The notes beneath the pieces are model-generated. The model worked only from the letters and a program-made list of their open reading frames with translations. It searched no databases and had not been told where the DNA came from. Positions 35,560 through 45,787 of a DNA stretch of 64,000 bases are shown one piece after another. Source of the stretch: Shewanella donghaensis (GTDB lineage: Bacteria; Pseudomonadota; Gammaproteobacteria; Enterobacterales; Shewanellaceae); NCBI RefSeq assembly GCF_007567505.1, contig NZ_CP041783.1, positions 682,001 through 746,000 on the forward strand, in the 5' to 3' direction. The translations under genes were made by a program, and so were the position numbers. Numbering within the stretch: the first letter of the stretch is position 1; the number at the start of each line of letters is the position of its first letter.

Positions 35560-36393
35560 TCACCTGTTTCTTCGGCTCATAAAAGCCAGCTTTTCAAGTA
35601 AAGAAACATCTTGCTCATTTTTAAGTAGCGCACCAAAAAATGGAATGATATCTGAGGCGGAATCAAGAAGAATATCTTGTGAAATATCATCAGATATTAG
35701 CAGTTTAAGCCAATCTATGAGTTCAGATGTGGAGGGTTTCTTTTTAATACCATTGATCTCTCTTAACTCAAAAAACACTTCTAAACTTTGCTTTAATAGC
35801 GCCTGTTTAACATCTGGGTGATGGACATCTATTATTTGTTCCATTTCCATTTTAGTAGGAAATTTAATGTAATGGAAAAAACAGCGACGTAAGAAAGCAT
35901 CGGGTAACTCTTTTTCGTTATTAGACGTAATTATGATAATCGGACGCTGTTTTGCTTTGATAACTTGTTGAGTTTCATAAACAAAAAATTCCATTTTATC
36001 GAGTTCTTGCAATAAGTCGTTGGGGAATTCGATGTCTGCTTTATCTATTTCATCAATAAGTAATATCGGTCTTTGCTCTTCTTCAAAAGCCTGCCAAAGT
36101 TTACCCTTCACAATATAATTGCTTATGTCATGTACCCGTTCATCACCAAGCTGACTATCACGTAATCTAGAGACGGCATCATATTCATACAAACCTTGTT
36201 GGGCTTTGGTCGTTGATTTAATATGCCATTGATATAATTTACAATTAAGTGATTTGGCTAACTCTTCTGCTAATTGTGTTTTTCCGGTTCCAGGCTCACC
36301 TTTTATCAGCAGTGGTTTTTCTAATGCAATCGCAGCATTCACTGCCAGGGTTAGCTCATTTGAGGCGATATAATTGTCGGTACTTTTAAACAT
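35560..36393 (-). CDS. MoxR-family AAA+ ATPase
   Basis: A 277-residue AAA+ protein: Walker A GEPGTGKTQLAEEL (about 37-50), Walker B ILLIDEIDKAD, sensor-1 ITSNNEKELPDAFLRRC with arginine finger. MoxR proteins act as chaperones together with VWA partners, here the gene 6 bp downstream. It is transcribed from downstream of a decayed DUF1295 gene. Homologous pairs occur widely in Alteromonadales, so a link with the surrounding catabolic genes is possible but not shown. Confidence 0.88.
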   Translation of the reverse strand: MFKSTDNYIASNELTLAVNAAIALEKPLLIKGEPGTGKTQLAEELAKSLNCKLYQWHIKSTTKAQQGLYEYDAVSRLRDSQLGDERVHDISNYIVKGKLWQAFEEEQRPILLIDEIDKADIEFPNDLLQELDKMEFFVYETQQVIKAKQRPIIIITSNNEKELPDAFLRRCFFHYIKFPTKMEMEQIIDVHHPDVKQALLKQSLEVFFELREINGIKKKPSTSELIDWLKLLISDDISQDILLDSASDIIPFFGALLKNEQDVSLLEKLAFMSRRNR

Positions 36394-36425
36394 GTCTCTA
36401 CCTATTAAATAATAACGTCATCGGG

Positions 36426-37050
36426 CTATTTATTAGCACCGGGGAAAAATATATTGGTGGTTTGTTGATATTGATTATATTCAGGTCGTTTTTGCACCGA
36501 GTAAAACTCAGACGGCACCGCTCCTGTATAAAGACCAAGGTGATATACATTAATCTTGAAGCCAGTAGGTCCCTAGTCCTAATAACCCCCAAAATAATGA
36601 CAGACTCTTGCTGATACAAGGCTACCCATGACGGAATAGTGCCAATCACTCATCCATTCCAAACCATTAATTCAGCAAAGTAATTAGGATGACAACTGTA
36701 TTTCCACAATCCTATATTACATACTTTATTTTTGACACTTAACTGTCTCATTTGGCGTAAAAAACATAACTTTTTCCTGTCTGCAATTATTTCCATCTTA
36801 AAGGCGCCTAGCCAAAGGATCACCTTAAAACCTCAAATACTGAAATCTGCTTATCGGGATTAGCAAGAACTTGAACAATTGCTTTAATTTATTTAGCTAA
36901 CGCTATATTGGTTTTCCTTTTTCTGCCAGTGACGTTGGTTATATTCATAGCGTGGCAGTTCTGTTTTTAAATGGGCTAATTACCACATTTTGATAGCGCC
37001 CAATTCCATTCGCGAACTGGTAGATGGCCTTATAAATATTACAATTTCTA
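36426..37050 (-). pseudogene. Decayed DUF1295 / steroid 5-alpha-reductase-family gene
   Basis: Read on the minus strand, fragments of one family can be traced across frames: ELPRYEYNQRHWQKK (near 36950), then VILWLGAFKMEIIADRKK, the signature GLWKYSCHPNYFAE (near 36700), and a C-terminus RPEYNQYQQTTNIFFPG ending at 36426. At least one in-frame TGA follows VWNG, and frame changes occur near 36590 and further upstream. The intact family is made of membrane proteins with NADPH-type reductase folds. No intact ORF spans it, so it is a pseudogene. The upstream boundary is approximate. Confidence 0.75.
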
Positions 37051-37174
37051 GAATGAGGTTGTATATCTTCGATGATTTTTACTGGTTCAAGATATTAATA
37101 TTGATTTATAAACATGAAAAAATGAGTGAAGTTATCTACTGATAAACTCCACTCATCAATGGATTATCAGGGCA

Positions 37175-37892
37175 TTAGAATATCTCTTGAAACCACTGTT
37201 TAGTCATACCGAGTATGACCATTGTTTTTAATTTAAATAAAGCCATAGAATCACCTGACTCTAACACCTCTTCACCGCAGCGAGGGTCTGAACGTTGTAA
37301 TGCGCCAGTCATGCTATGGTCAATAGGGATGGGTTCGCAGCCATGACCTGACTCACAAATAAAATCCCATTTTTTTAGCTGCGGGTAAATGACAGGTAAA
37401 ACAATTACCACCAAAGCGATTATTCACATCCACAAAACCACGTTTAGCAATAGAAGAGCCTTCATCACTGACTTCTAACTCAAAAAATTCCCAGTCCGCT
37501 GTTGACGTGAATGTGCCAGGTTCTCGTTTCACCATCACTTCTGTTGGCACAAGTTGCACAACAGAGCCTGTTGGGTATATCGCCCCATCTGGGTTATTTG
37601 CTGCTGATAAAGTGCCTTCAATATTACCAAGTAAATTATCGACATAAAAATGTCTTACTGGTGTCATATCGCGAATACAGCTAAAGCTGTTCTCATCAAT
37701 CTTGACTGCTACATCCATTTGATCAAGATTTTCAATATCCTTGTTAATGTCCTGCTTAATATCAGCCGCTTGTGCATACACCGATGGCGGCGATACGGAA
37801 AGTGAAACCAACAAGGATAAAGCGATTCCCTTTGAGAGCTTGGCAATCGAATCAATCACAATCCCTGTTATAAACCTTTCGTAGAATTTCAT
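37175..37892 (-). pseudogene. Periplasmic haem-motif protein gene split by a frameshift in an A7 tract
   Basis: The first frame (37892 to 37353) encodes a protein with a signal-like N-terminus ending SVYAQA and a haem-type motif CFTCH, then a premature stop. The second frame continues KKWDFICESGHGC and a DPRC end at 37175. The frames join if the run of seven T at 37371-37377 (plus strand) had six. The A7 tract lies directly after the CxxCH motif. A real mutation, a sequencing error and programmed slippage all remain possible. CxxCH plus FICE...HGC suggests a cytochrome-P460-like or other periplasmic c-type protein. Confidence 0.75.
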
Positions 37893-38030
37893 GTAAACAT
37901 CCTTTTTTAACGATCACATTAGATTTTCACGATGTTGGTTAACAAAGAGACAAACGGGTATCGGTATTGTTTGCTTCCTTGTTATATTTATTCTTTTCTA
38001 TTTTTATACCTATAGCAACAACCTATAGCA

Positions 38031-39686
38031 TTAACGTAGCTCTTTACGCAAAACCTTACCTACATTGCTTTTGGGCAACTCATCAATAAACTCAACGATT
38101 TTAGGCCGCTTATAATTGGTGAGCATTTCATTACAATGGTCGATTACATCTTGGTCAACAATGTCTGGATCTTTACGCACGATAAATACTTTAACCATTT
38201 CGCCCGTAACATCACTGGGAGCTGCTACAGCCGCGGCTTCTAAGATACCTTCATGGGCAACCAGCACTTCCTCAATCTCATTAGGATACACATTAAAACC
38301 AGACACAATAATCATATCTTTCTTGCGATCGACTATGGTGAAAAAGCCATCTTCATCCATAGTGGCGATATCACCAGTGGCTAGCCAACCATCAATGAGT
38401 ACTTCATCGGTGGCTTTCTGACGATTGTAATAGCCTTTCATGACCTGCGGCCCTTTAACCCACATCTCACCAGGTTCACCAAAGGCGACATCTTCACCAT
38501 CAGCTCCCACTAAACGAATATCGGTAGATGAGGCTGGTAATCCTATTGAGCCATTGTACTTTTTTTGATTATAAGGGCTCATGGTGACTAAAGGCGCACA
38601 TTCAGTTAACCCATAGCCTTCGAGTAACCGTGTTTGTGTTACTTTCTCCCATAATTCAGCAACGGGTCGCTGTACTGACATTCCACCGCCAAAACCCATT
38701 TTGAGGGAACTAAAGTCAAGTTTATCGAAACCAGGTGTATGTAATAAGCCATTAAATAAGGTATTCACCCCCGTAATAGCGGTAAAAGGATATTTAGCTA
38801 ATTCTTTGACAAAGCCTTCCATATCACGTGGATTGGTGATTAGAATATTTTTACCGCCAAAAGGCATGAAGGCTAGACAATTCGATGTGAGTGCAAAGAT
38901 GTGATAAAGCGGCAAAGCCGTAATCATGATTTCTTTACCAACCTCATAAACATTTTTAGTCACCGCCTTCGATTGCTCGATGTTTGCGACCATATTTCGA
39001 TGCGTTAACATCGCCCCTTTTGATGGCCCTGTAGTGCCGCCGGTATATTGTAAGAAGGCGAGATCGGAACCAACAATAGCTACAGGGCTAAAAGTGAGCT
39101 TAGCCCCTTTGTTCATCACTTGATTAAACTTAACGGCGCTGGGTAACTGATAAGCTGGCACTTGTTTTTTGACGTGTTTAATCGCGCCGTTAATGAGTGT
39201 CCCTTTAATTGCACCTAATCGGTCACCTACGCCAGTAATAATAACGTGCTTAACCTCTGTCTTATCGATAACAGCTGCGAGTACATGGGCAAAGTTTTCT
39301 AATACAAGAATGGCTTTAGTCCCTGAATCTTTTAACTGATGTTCTAATTCTCGAGGGGTATATAAAGGGTTAATATTAACGACGGTTAAACCAGAAATTA
39401 AGGCGCCAAATAATGCAATGGGATATTGCAGGAGATTGGGGATCATGATGGCAAATTTATCACCTTTCACTAATCCTAAGTCGTGTTGAAGATAGGCCGC
39501 AAAATCCATCGTTTGTTGTTCAAGTTGTTGATAGCTAATACTGACATCCATATTAATGAAAGCGGTATTGTCTTTATATAATTGGGTGTATTTAAAAAAC
39601 AGATCAGCCAGTGAATTATATTTATCTGGGTCTATTTCGAACTCAACTCCGGGCGGATAACTTTTTTCAAGCCAAATCTTTTCCAT
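38031..39686 (-). CDS. Long-chain acyl-CoA synthetase, FadD-like
   Basis: A 551-residue AMP-forming ligase that activates a carboxylic acid to its CoA thioester. The sequence is close to FadD along its length: WLEKSYPPGV start, PNLLQYPIALFGAL, P-loop YTGGTTGPSKGAML, GYGLTEC, and the hinge VDRKKDMIIVSGFNVYP. The catalytic lysine lies in NVGKVLRKELR. The ATG at 39686 (MEKIW) with GAGGGAAC upstream is preferred; the frame extends 20 codons further. The second gene of the ligase-thiolase pair, it is probably the entry step of the pathway. Confidence 0.9.
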   Translation of the reverse strand: MEKIWLEKSYPPGVEFEIDPDKYNSLADLFFKYTQLYKDNTAFINMDVSISYQQLEQQTMDFAAYLQHDLGLVKGDKFAIMIPNLLQYPIALFGALISGLTVVNINPLYTPRELEHQLKDSGTKAILVLENFAHVLAAVIDKTEVKHVIITGVGDRLGAIKGTLINGAIKHVKKQVPAYQLPSAVKFNQVMNKGAKLTFSPVAIVGSDLAFLQYTGGTTGPSKGAMLTHRNMVANIEQSKAVTKNVYEVGKEIMITALPLYHIFALTSNCLAFMPFGGKNILITNPRDMEGFVKELAKYPFTAITGVNTLFNGLLHTPGFDKLDFSSLKMGFGGGMSVQRPVAELWEKVTQTRLLEGYGLTECAPLVTMSPYNQKKYNGSIGLPASSTDIRLVGADGEDVAFGEPGEMWVKGPQVMKGYYNRQKATDEVLIDGWLATGDIATMDEDGFFTIVDRKKDMIIVSGFNVYPNEIEEVLVAHEGILEAAAVAAPSDVTGEMVKVFIVRKDPDIVDQDVIDHCNEMLTNYKRPKIVEFIDELPKSNVGKVLRKELR

Positions 39687-39812
39687 GATTATGTTCCCTC
39701 TGTTTAAAGCTTCTTTTTTTGATGCTGTTGGTACCACTACACCCAATCGCTTGTTTTGTTTTACTGTATTTTTGTCTTTTACTGTGTCTTTTTAAAATTG
39801 TATTAACCCGTT

Positions 39813-40994
39813 TTACAACACTTCGAATAAACCCGCAGCACCCTGTCCACCGCCGATACACATGCTAATCACGGCATACTTAACTCCACGACGCTTACCC
39901 TCTATCAAGGCATGCATAACCATACGGGTGCCACTCATCCCGTAAGGATGCCCTATTGAAATTGCGCCACCATTGACGTTTAAACGATCTTCTGGAATCC
40001 CCAGCGTTTCAGCACAGTAAAGGACCTGTACAGCAAATGCTTCGTTAATTTCCCATAAACCGATATCGTCATAATCAAGCCCATGGCGTGCTAACAACTT
40101 TGGAATTGCAAATATTGGCCCAATACCCATTTCATCGGGTTCGCATCCGGTTACGACCATGCCACGATAAGCGCCAAGCGGTGCTAGTCCACGTTGCTCT
40201 GCCAATTCACGCTCCATAATGACAACGGCAGCAGCCCCATCTGATAATTGGGAAGCATTACCGCCAGTAATTGACCCATTTTCTTTAACAATTTTTAAAG
40301 ACGCTAAACCTTCTATGCTAGTAGCGGGACGATTACCTTCATCTTTGGTTAATGTGACATCTTGTTTAGCTATCTCACCGGTATCTTTGTCCATTACTAA
40401 CTTAGTACAACTCACAGGGACTATTTCATCGTCAAACTTGCCTTCAAGTTGCGCTTTAGCGGTACGTTGTTGGGATTTAAGTGCATAAGCGTCCTGTCGC
40501 TCTCTTGAAACGTTATAACGTTTGGCAACAACTTCTGCTGTATCTAGCATGGGCATATAAATCGCAGGTCGATAAGCTTTTACGTTGGGATCAACCACGC
40601 GATAAGTGTTCATTTTATCATTTTGAACCAAACTTAAAGACTCACAGCCACCTGCAACGACTATTTGCTGCCCGTCGCAAACGATATTGTTAGAGGCGGT
40701 TGCTATCGACATTAACCCTGATGAGCATTGACGATCAATTGTCATTCCTGGCACAGAAACAGGAAAATTAGCCGCCATGGCAACTTGACGGCCAAAGTTC
40801 ATGCTCTGGTTACCCTGAGTTAACACTACACCGAATATACAGTCTTCAATATCACCAGGATCTATACCTGCTCGCTCAACAGCAGCATTTACAGCAATTG
40901 CGGCAAGTGTAGGAGCGGATAGATCATTAAAAGCGCCCCGATAAGCTCTACCAATAGGTGTTCTCGCTGCTGATACAATGACGGCTTCTCTCAT
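39813..40994 (-). CDS. Thiolase family protein (acetyl-CoA acyltransferase)
   Basis: A 393-residue thiolase: nucleophile Cys in DRQCSSGL (about 90), His in NEAFAVQ, GGAISIGHPYGMSG and the second Cys in MCIGGGQGAAGLFE. It cleaves 3-ketoacyl-CoA to acetyl-CoA and a shortened acyl-CoA. It precedes the FadD-like ligase in the same operon, with a 126-bp gap to the chosen ligase start, and follows the SDR-MaoC genes, so the set can run a complete beta-oxidation turn. Confidence 0.92.
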   Translation of the reverse strand: MREAVIVSAARTPIGRAYRGAFNDLSAPTLAAIAVNAAVERAGIDPGDIEDCIFGVVLTQGNQSMNFGRQVAMAANFPVSVPGMTIDRQCSSGLMSIATASNNIVCDGQQIVVAGGCESLSLVQNDKMNTYRVVDPNVKAYRPAIYMPMLDTAEVVAKRYNVSRERQDAYALKSQQRTAKAQLEGKFDDEIVPVSCTKLVMDKDTGEIAKQDVTLTKDEGNRPATSIEGLASLKIVKENGSITGGNASQLSDGAAAVVIMERELAEQRGLAPLGAYRGMVVTGCEPDEMGIGPIFAIPKLLARHGLDYDDIGLWEINEAFAVQVLYCAETLGIPEDRLNVNGGAISIGHPYGMSGTRMVMHALIEGKRRGVKYAVISMCIGGGQGAAGLFEVL

Positions 40995-41135
40995 GATTAT
41001 TCCTATTATCTTTATTATTTGTAATGACTATCATGTTCGTATTTCAATCTTTGACGTATTAATCGTTTCTGGCAGTCATGTTGTATTCATTAGGATCCGT
41101 CGCCGCAGTAACAAATTAAGGTAATGACTAATAAC

Positions 41136-42059
41136 CTACTGCTGTGACTTCATAAAAGCCATCGCTTTTAACACAAATTTTTCACCTTGCTTTGCACCAG
41201 TGACCATAGTTGTTTGATGCTCTGGTGCGATTATTTGCGCCCAATTATCACGAACAGTTTCCGCTTTTTGTCCTGCTTGTGGAATAAAGCAACCCTCAGT
41301 TTCTATCATGCTGGCACTTGAATATCCACCTGCCCCAGCGCACAAAATAAATCGGTTCGGCGCATGCTCATCACATAATGTCAGCATGCCCGCTGTTACA
41401 GCTTCAGGCGCAAATGCCTTAACTATGTCTTCAGGCATTAAATCTTCTGTCATTCGTGTCCCAGCTGTTGGTGCAAGCGCATTAACGTGAATATTGTTTT
41501 TTGCCCCTTCTATTACTAAGGTATTCATCAAGCCTAAAACAGCCATTTTTGCAGCGCCGTAATTTGATTGGCCAAAGTTACCGTACATTCCACTTGAAGA
41601 GGTAGTCATGACAATACGGCCATAATTTTGGCTGCGCATAATGTCCCAAACCGCCTTGGTACAGTTAACTGTGCCCATAACATGCACATCCATGACAAGT
41701 TTAAAGTCATCTAAACTCATTTTAGTGAATGATTTATCCCGCAAGATCCCGGCGTTGTTAATGAGAATATCGACACGCCCCCATTTCGCCATCGTTTTCT
41801 CAACCATATCCTGCACTTGAGAATAATCGGCGACATTGGCTCCATGGCTAATTGCTTCTCCGCCCATGGATTCAATCAATCGGACAACTTCTTGTGAAGC
41901 TTCACTAGAAGCACCGCTGCCATCTCGTGCGCCGCCTAAATCATTGACAACCACCTTAGCGCCACGTTTTGCTAACTCTAATGCGTGGGAGCGGCCTAAA
42001 CCGTTGCCGGCTCCAGTCACAATAGCCACTTGTCCCGTAAAATCGATCGTCATGTTCAT
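41136..42059 (-). CDS. SDR, MFE-2-type (R)-3-hydroxyacyl-CoA dehydrogenase-like
   Basis: A 307-residue short-chain dehydrogenase. TGAGNGLG (NAD binding), NDLGGARDGSG insertion, NNAG, Ser in TTSSSGMYGN and Y-x-x-x-K in YGAAK are present. The LGG(x)5-SG insertion and overall length match the dehydrogenase part of peroxisomal multifunctional enzyme 2, which oxidises 3-hydroxyacyl-CoA of the (R) series. A MaoC hydratase, the other MFE-2 activity, is encoded just upstream. Confidence 0.88.
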   Translation of the reverse strand: MNMTIDFTGQVAIVTGAGNGLGRSHALELAKRGAKVVVNDLGGARDGSGASSEASQEVVRLIESMGGEAISHGANVADYSQVQDMVEKTMAKWGRVDILINNAGILRDKSFTKMSLDDFKLVMDVHVMGTVNCTKAVWDIMRSQNYGRIVMTTSSSGMYGNFGQSNYGAAKMAVLGLMNTLVIEGAKNNIHVNALAPTAGTRMTEDLMPEDIVKAFAPEAVTAGMLTLCDEHAPNRFILCAGAGGYSSASMIETEGCFIPQAGQKAETVRDNWAQIIAPEHQTTMVTGAKQGEKFVLKAMAFMKSQQ

Positions 42060-42102
42060 CCCTTAACTGTTTTATTAAATTTTAATTGGTACTAATAACG
42101 CG

Positions 42103-42573
42103 TTATTTAACCATTTGTACTGAAATCCACTGAGCAACTAATGCAGGCGTGTCACAGCCTTCTATTTCTATGGTCACTTCTGTTGATAATCTGAATTGAC
42201 CTGGTTTTTTTTCTTCAATCGATAGCGTTTTTGCATGGGCACGAACTCGACTATTTACTGTAACGGGTTGCAAAAATCTTACCTTGTCAAAACCTGCATT
42301 GAGCCCCATATAACAGCCGTCAATAATGACGCTAAAATCTTCTGCAAAGTGCGACAACATCGATAGCGATAGAAACCCGTGCGCGATGGTAGAACCAAAA
42401 GGCGTTGCTTTCGCTTTTTCTTCATCAACATGAATAAATTGGTGATCTAAAGTACAGTCAGCAAATTGATTTATCTGAGATTGGGTTATTTGATGCCAGT
42501 TTGAAGGTTCAGCTTGAAAGCCTATGTATTGCTGTATTTGAGTTCGATTAATTACTGTCGGCATTATTCCCAT
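42103..42573 (-). CDS. MaoC-family enoyl-CoA hydratase
   Basis: 156 residues with a hot-dog fold and hydratase-2 motif D-x-x-x-x-H (DHQFIHVD) followed by GSTIAHG. The family hydrates trans-2-enoyl-CoA to (R)-3-hydroxyacyl-CoA. It lies 43 bp upstream of the MFE-2-type SDR, so the pair supplies the two central beta-oxidation steps with (R) stereochemistry, unlike FadB. Start at 42573 or three codons later (42564); AGGGA lies before both. Confidence 0.88.
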   Translation of the reverse strand: MGIMPTVINRTQIQQYIGFQAEPSNWHQITQSQINQFADCTLDHQFIHVDEEKAKATPFGSTIAHGFLSLSMLSHFAEDFSVIIDGCYMGLNAGFDKVRFLQPVTVNSRVRAHAKTLSIEEKKPGQFRLSTEVTIEIEGCDTPALVAQWISVQMVK

Positions 42574-42904
42574 TCCCTGTAAGTATTCACCAAAGATGAT
42601 GAATGAAATTTAAGCGATATCTCATGCTAATAGTGACATAGGAATTAAACAAATGAATAGTTTTGATAGCATGTTATTAACAGGGTGAATAGTAAGTTAG
42701 GATTTAGACCGTTTAAAACAAGCCAAGGCGTAAGCTAACAAAACACAGTTAACTAATTGAACCTATTAAAACATAACTCATGATTACAGTTAATCGACAT
42801 TGCTTTTATATTGTACAATCAATGCGATTATCCAGAGTGAGTCATGTTTGCGAATATTACGTCTGTTTACTCTAATCATGGTGATAAGAATAGATGTTTA
42901 TGTG
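42574..42904. other. Promoter-containing gap upstream of the MaoC operon
   Basis: No gene. AACAAATGAATAGTT (42648-42662) is identical over 15 bases to 51305-51319 upstream of the histidine-phosphatase operon, which suggests a shared regulator site. Confidence 0.45.
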
Positions 42905-44710
42905 TTAAAACCACTCTGGCTGCATATCAAAACTGGTGCTATCAGCACTAATGAGAATGTTCTGCCAATGTTCAATTTGAGGAAGCTCAATACGATAGAA
43001 GTATTGTAACGCTTGTAATTTTCCACGGTAAAAGTGCTCATCATCTTGGTGAGGTTGTAACGTTAAAGCATCGGTAGCCACGATTGCTTGTTTGAGCCAT
43101 AACCATGCAATAATGACATGACCAAACATAGATAAGTATTTAACTGAATTTGCCAAGGCAAGATCGATATTCTCGGTTTGCATGATCTTTAATACGGCCT
43201 CAGTCGTGCGCATTAATGTTTGCAGAGCACCCTCTAGCTGAGCAGAATATTCATCTAAACTCGTACGTTGTTTAGCAAGGTGAAGCGTGCGTTTGATTTG
43301 TTCTATTGTGGCTAAATAACCTTGTAGGTTATTCATTGGGACTTTACGGGTCATTAAATCTAAAGATTGGATGCCAGTAGTCCCTTCATGGATTGGGTTA
43401 AGTCGGTTATCGCGATAAAACATCTCTACTGGATGTTCGTTAATATAGCCATGACCACCAAGGACTTGTATTGCAAGCGAGTTGGCTTTAGGTCCGTACT
43501 CTGACGGCCAGGTTTTAATTATCGGCGTTAGAAAGTCTAATAGAATATGCGCTTTTTCACGCTCAGCTGTCGTTAGCGCCGTTTTTTCGTCATCACTAAG
43601 CTGAGTGCCATATAACACTAATGCCATTGCCCCTTCTGCGTAAGCTTTCTGGGCTAACAGCATCCGCCTCACATCTGCATGTTCAATAATGTTGACCATA
43701 GGAGATAATGGATCCTTACAAGAAGGTAACCGCCCTTGTGGTCTGTTTTTAGCATAATCTAAAGCGTATTGATAACCCGCGGTAGCTAGCACAGCACCGC
43801 TAGTGCCCACCATTATTCGTGCTTCATTCATCATATGAAACATGTATTTAAGCCCTTGATTTTCTTCACCAACCAAGTAACTAATTGAACCCTCTTTTTC
43901 GCCAAAGCTTAACGCGGTAGAGGTTTGAGCACGTCCGCCCATTTTATGAAATAAACCCGCTAGTGCGACTTCGTTATCAGCCCCAATAGAGCCGTCATCG
44001 TTAACAAGAAATTTGGGTACAACAAAAAGTGAAATACCCTTCACCCCTTTGGGCGCACCTTGTAATCTCGCTAATACTAAATGGACGATGTTCTCACTTA
44101 AATCGTGGTCGCCGCCTGAAATGAATATTTTATTACCCGTGACTCTATAAGTACCATCTGCAGATTTAACGGCTTTGGTGTTTAAATCTCCTAAACCAGA
44201 ACCACTGCCTGGCTCTGTCATGGCCATTGTTCCCATAAAGCGGCCTTCACGCATCGGCTTAACCCATTTTTCAATGAGTTCGCTACTGCCATGAGCTTCG
44301 AGCAAATTGGCATTGGCTGTCGTTAGCATGTTGTAACCCATTCCCACGCCACCCGCTATAGATAGATAAGTGGATGCCGCACTGGCAATAATTGGCGGTA
44401 ATTGCATACCACCGGAATCATAATCTGCAGTAGCAGAGCCTATTCCAGATTGATTAAACGCATCGATAGCAGGTTTAAGCTCAGGGATTAAATGTACTTT
44501 CTTACCATCAAATGTTGGCTGATCAGTATCTAACTTTTGACGAATAGGTAAAAAGTGCTTTTCAGCAATAACTTTGGCTGTATTGATGACTTCATTAAAG
44601 GTTTGACGGTCATGATCTTGATAACGCTCTCGGTTAACTAATTTTTCGCTTTCAAATAGTTCATAAAGCATGAACTCCAAATCACGTTCATTGATCATTG
44701 CCGCTGTCAT
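42905..44710 (-). CDS. Acyl-CoA dehydrogenase with C-terminal extension
   Basis: 601 residues, same subfamily as 21002-22798: TMAMTEPGSGSGLGDL, GNKIFISGGDHDLSENIVHLV, EGTTGIQSLDL and an extra C-terminal domain ending SFDMQPEWF. It makes 2-enoyl-CoA from acyl-CoA with FAD. The two paralogues and the shorter enzyme at 47019 give the island three different dehydrogenases, as expected when successive intermediates of different shape or length must be oxidised. Confidence 0.88.
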   Translation of the reverse strand: MTAAMINERDLEFMLYELFESEKLVNRERYQDHDRQTFNEVINTAKVIAEKHFLPIRQKLDTDQPTFDGKKVHLIPELKPAIDAFNQSGIGSATADYDSGGMQLPPIIASAASTYLSIAGGVGMGYNMLTTANANLLEAHGSSELIEKWVKPMREGRFMGTMAMTEPGSGSGLGDLNTKAVKSADGTYRVTGNKIFISGGDHDLSENIVHLVLARLQGAPKGVKGISLFVVPKFLVNDDGSIGADNEVALAGLFHKMGGRAQTSTALSFGEKEGSISYLVGEENQGLKYMFHMMNEARIMVGTSGAVLATAGYQYALDYAKNRPQGRLPSCKDPLSPMVNIIEHADVRRMLLAQKAYAEGAMALVLYGTQLSDDEKTALTTAEREKAHILLDFLTPIIKTWPSEYGPKANSLAIQVLGGHGYINEHPVEMFYRDNRLNPIHEGTTGIQSLDLMTRKVPMNNLQGYLATIEQIKRTLHLAKQRTSLDEYSAQLEGALQTLMRTTEAVLKIMQTENIDLALANSVKYLSMFGHVIIAWLWLKQAIVATDALTLQPHQDDEHFYRGKLQALQYFYRIELPQIEHWQNILISADSTSFDMQPEWF

Positions 44711-45025
44711 ACAAACCTCGTTTTATATAGATTTTACGTTAGATGTAATAGCTAACTGTTATTAACTAAGTCATAAAATGGCTATTGATACTTGTGTTAG
44801 CTGTTAGTTGTAATCGTTGTTACTCATTCTTTAGTTAGCACTCAAAGAGTAAAACCTATGAGTATTATTCATAACAAATGCAGTAAAGCTAACTCTCAAG
44901 TCAATATGAATAGTAAAAGCCTAGATTAACCCGAACACTTAACATGTTTGGCACTAAATGAGCCCAATAAATGTTGTCTTTTAATTGTTTAAAAGTGATT
45001 GTTGAAATTCTTATTAAAAGGAAGC
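44711..45025. other. Gap between two minus-strand transcription units
   Basis: No gene found. ATGAATAGT (44906-44914) recurs here, about 200 bp upstream of the acyl-CoA dehydrogenase start. Nothing else was recognised. Confidence 0.4.
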
Positions 45026-45787
45026 TTAAGCGGCTGAAACGCCACCATCAATGGCTATGCATTGACCTGTCATATAGGTATTAGCAGGCGACAATATCAT
45101 TAGCATCATCGCCACAATCTCTTTGGGTTCACCCAAACGATTCATTGGCGCATTACGGCCCATTTTGCCTTGCATTTCTTTGTCAGCAAAATTAGTCACC
45201 ATGGCAGTAAGAGTAAAAAATGGGCAAATAGCATTAATTCGAATATTGCTGCGCCCATATTCGACAGCACCGGTTTTGGTTAAACCAATCACGGCATGCT
45301 TTGCCATAGAATAAGCACTACCTCGCGGTGCGCCGCCTATGCCGGCCATAGAGCTCACATTAAGAATGGCCCCTTCACCTTGTTTGAGCATTTGCTGAAT
45401 TTGATAACGCATACCAAATTGCACACCTTTAACGTTGATGGCGAATTGATGATCTAAAATAGCTTCATCAATATCATGAAGGGGCATAAATTCATGGGCG
45501 ATACCGGCATTGTTAACGCCAATATCAACACGACCAAACTCTTCAATGGCTGCATCAACCATCGCTTTGCAATCATCACTTTTAGACACATCACATTTCA
45601 TCGCTATAATTTCAGCACCCGTGGCAGCAATTTCATCAGCCATTTGGTGAACCCCTTGTTCGTTAATATCGCTAACGACCAGTTTAGCGCCACGCTTTGC
45701 CAACTCTTGTGCTAATAACTTCCCAAATCCTTGGGCTGCGCCGGTGATCACGGCAACTTTACCGGTAAAATTTAACAATGGATCCAT
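45026..45787 (-). CDS. SDR family oxidoreductase
   Basis: A 253-residue short-chain dehydrogenase: TGAAQGFG, CDVSKSDD, NNAGIAHE, catalytic Ser in NVSSMAG and Y-x-x-x-K in YSMAK. The ATG at 45787 has an AGGAG ribosome site seven bases upstream; an in-frame ATG eight codons earlier is less likely. It is probably an alcohol or hydroxyacyl dehydrogenase. It is the last gene of the unit that begins with the histidine phosphatase. Confidence 0.88.
   Translation of the reverse strand: MDPLLNFTGKVAVITGAAQGFGKLLAQELAKRGAKLVVSDINEQGVHQMADEIAATGAEIIAMKCDVSKSDDCKAMVDAAIEEFGRVDIGVNNAGIAHEFMPLHDIDEAILDHQFAINVKGVQFGMRYQIQQMLKQGEGAILNVSSMAGIGGAPRGSAYSMAKHAVIGLTKTGAVEYGRSNIRINAICPFFTLTAMVTNFADKEMQGKMGRNAPMNRLGEPKEIVAMMLMILSPANTYMTGQCIAIDGGVSAA

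Noticed and set aside
36398..36649. An 83-codon minus-strand ORF downstream of the decayed DUF1295 segment.
   Set aside because: Its N-terminal part is the out-of-frame continuation of the pseudogene; the family signature changes frame inside it, so it is not a separate gene.
37175..37414. A separate 79-codon gene.
   Set aside because: Its second part continues the haem-protein sequence after a one-base shift, so it is treated as the 3' half of a frameshifted gene.
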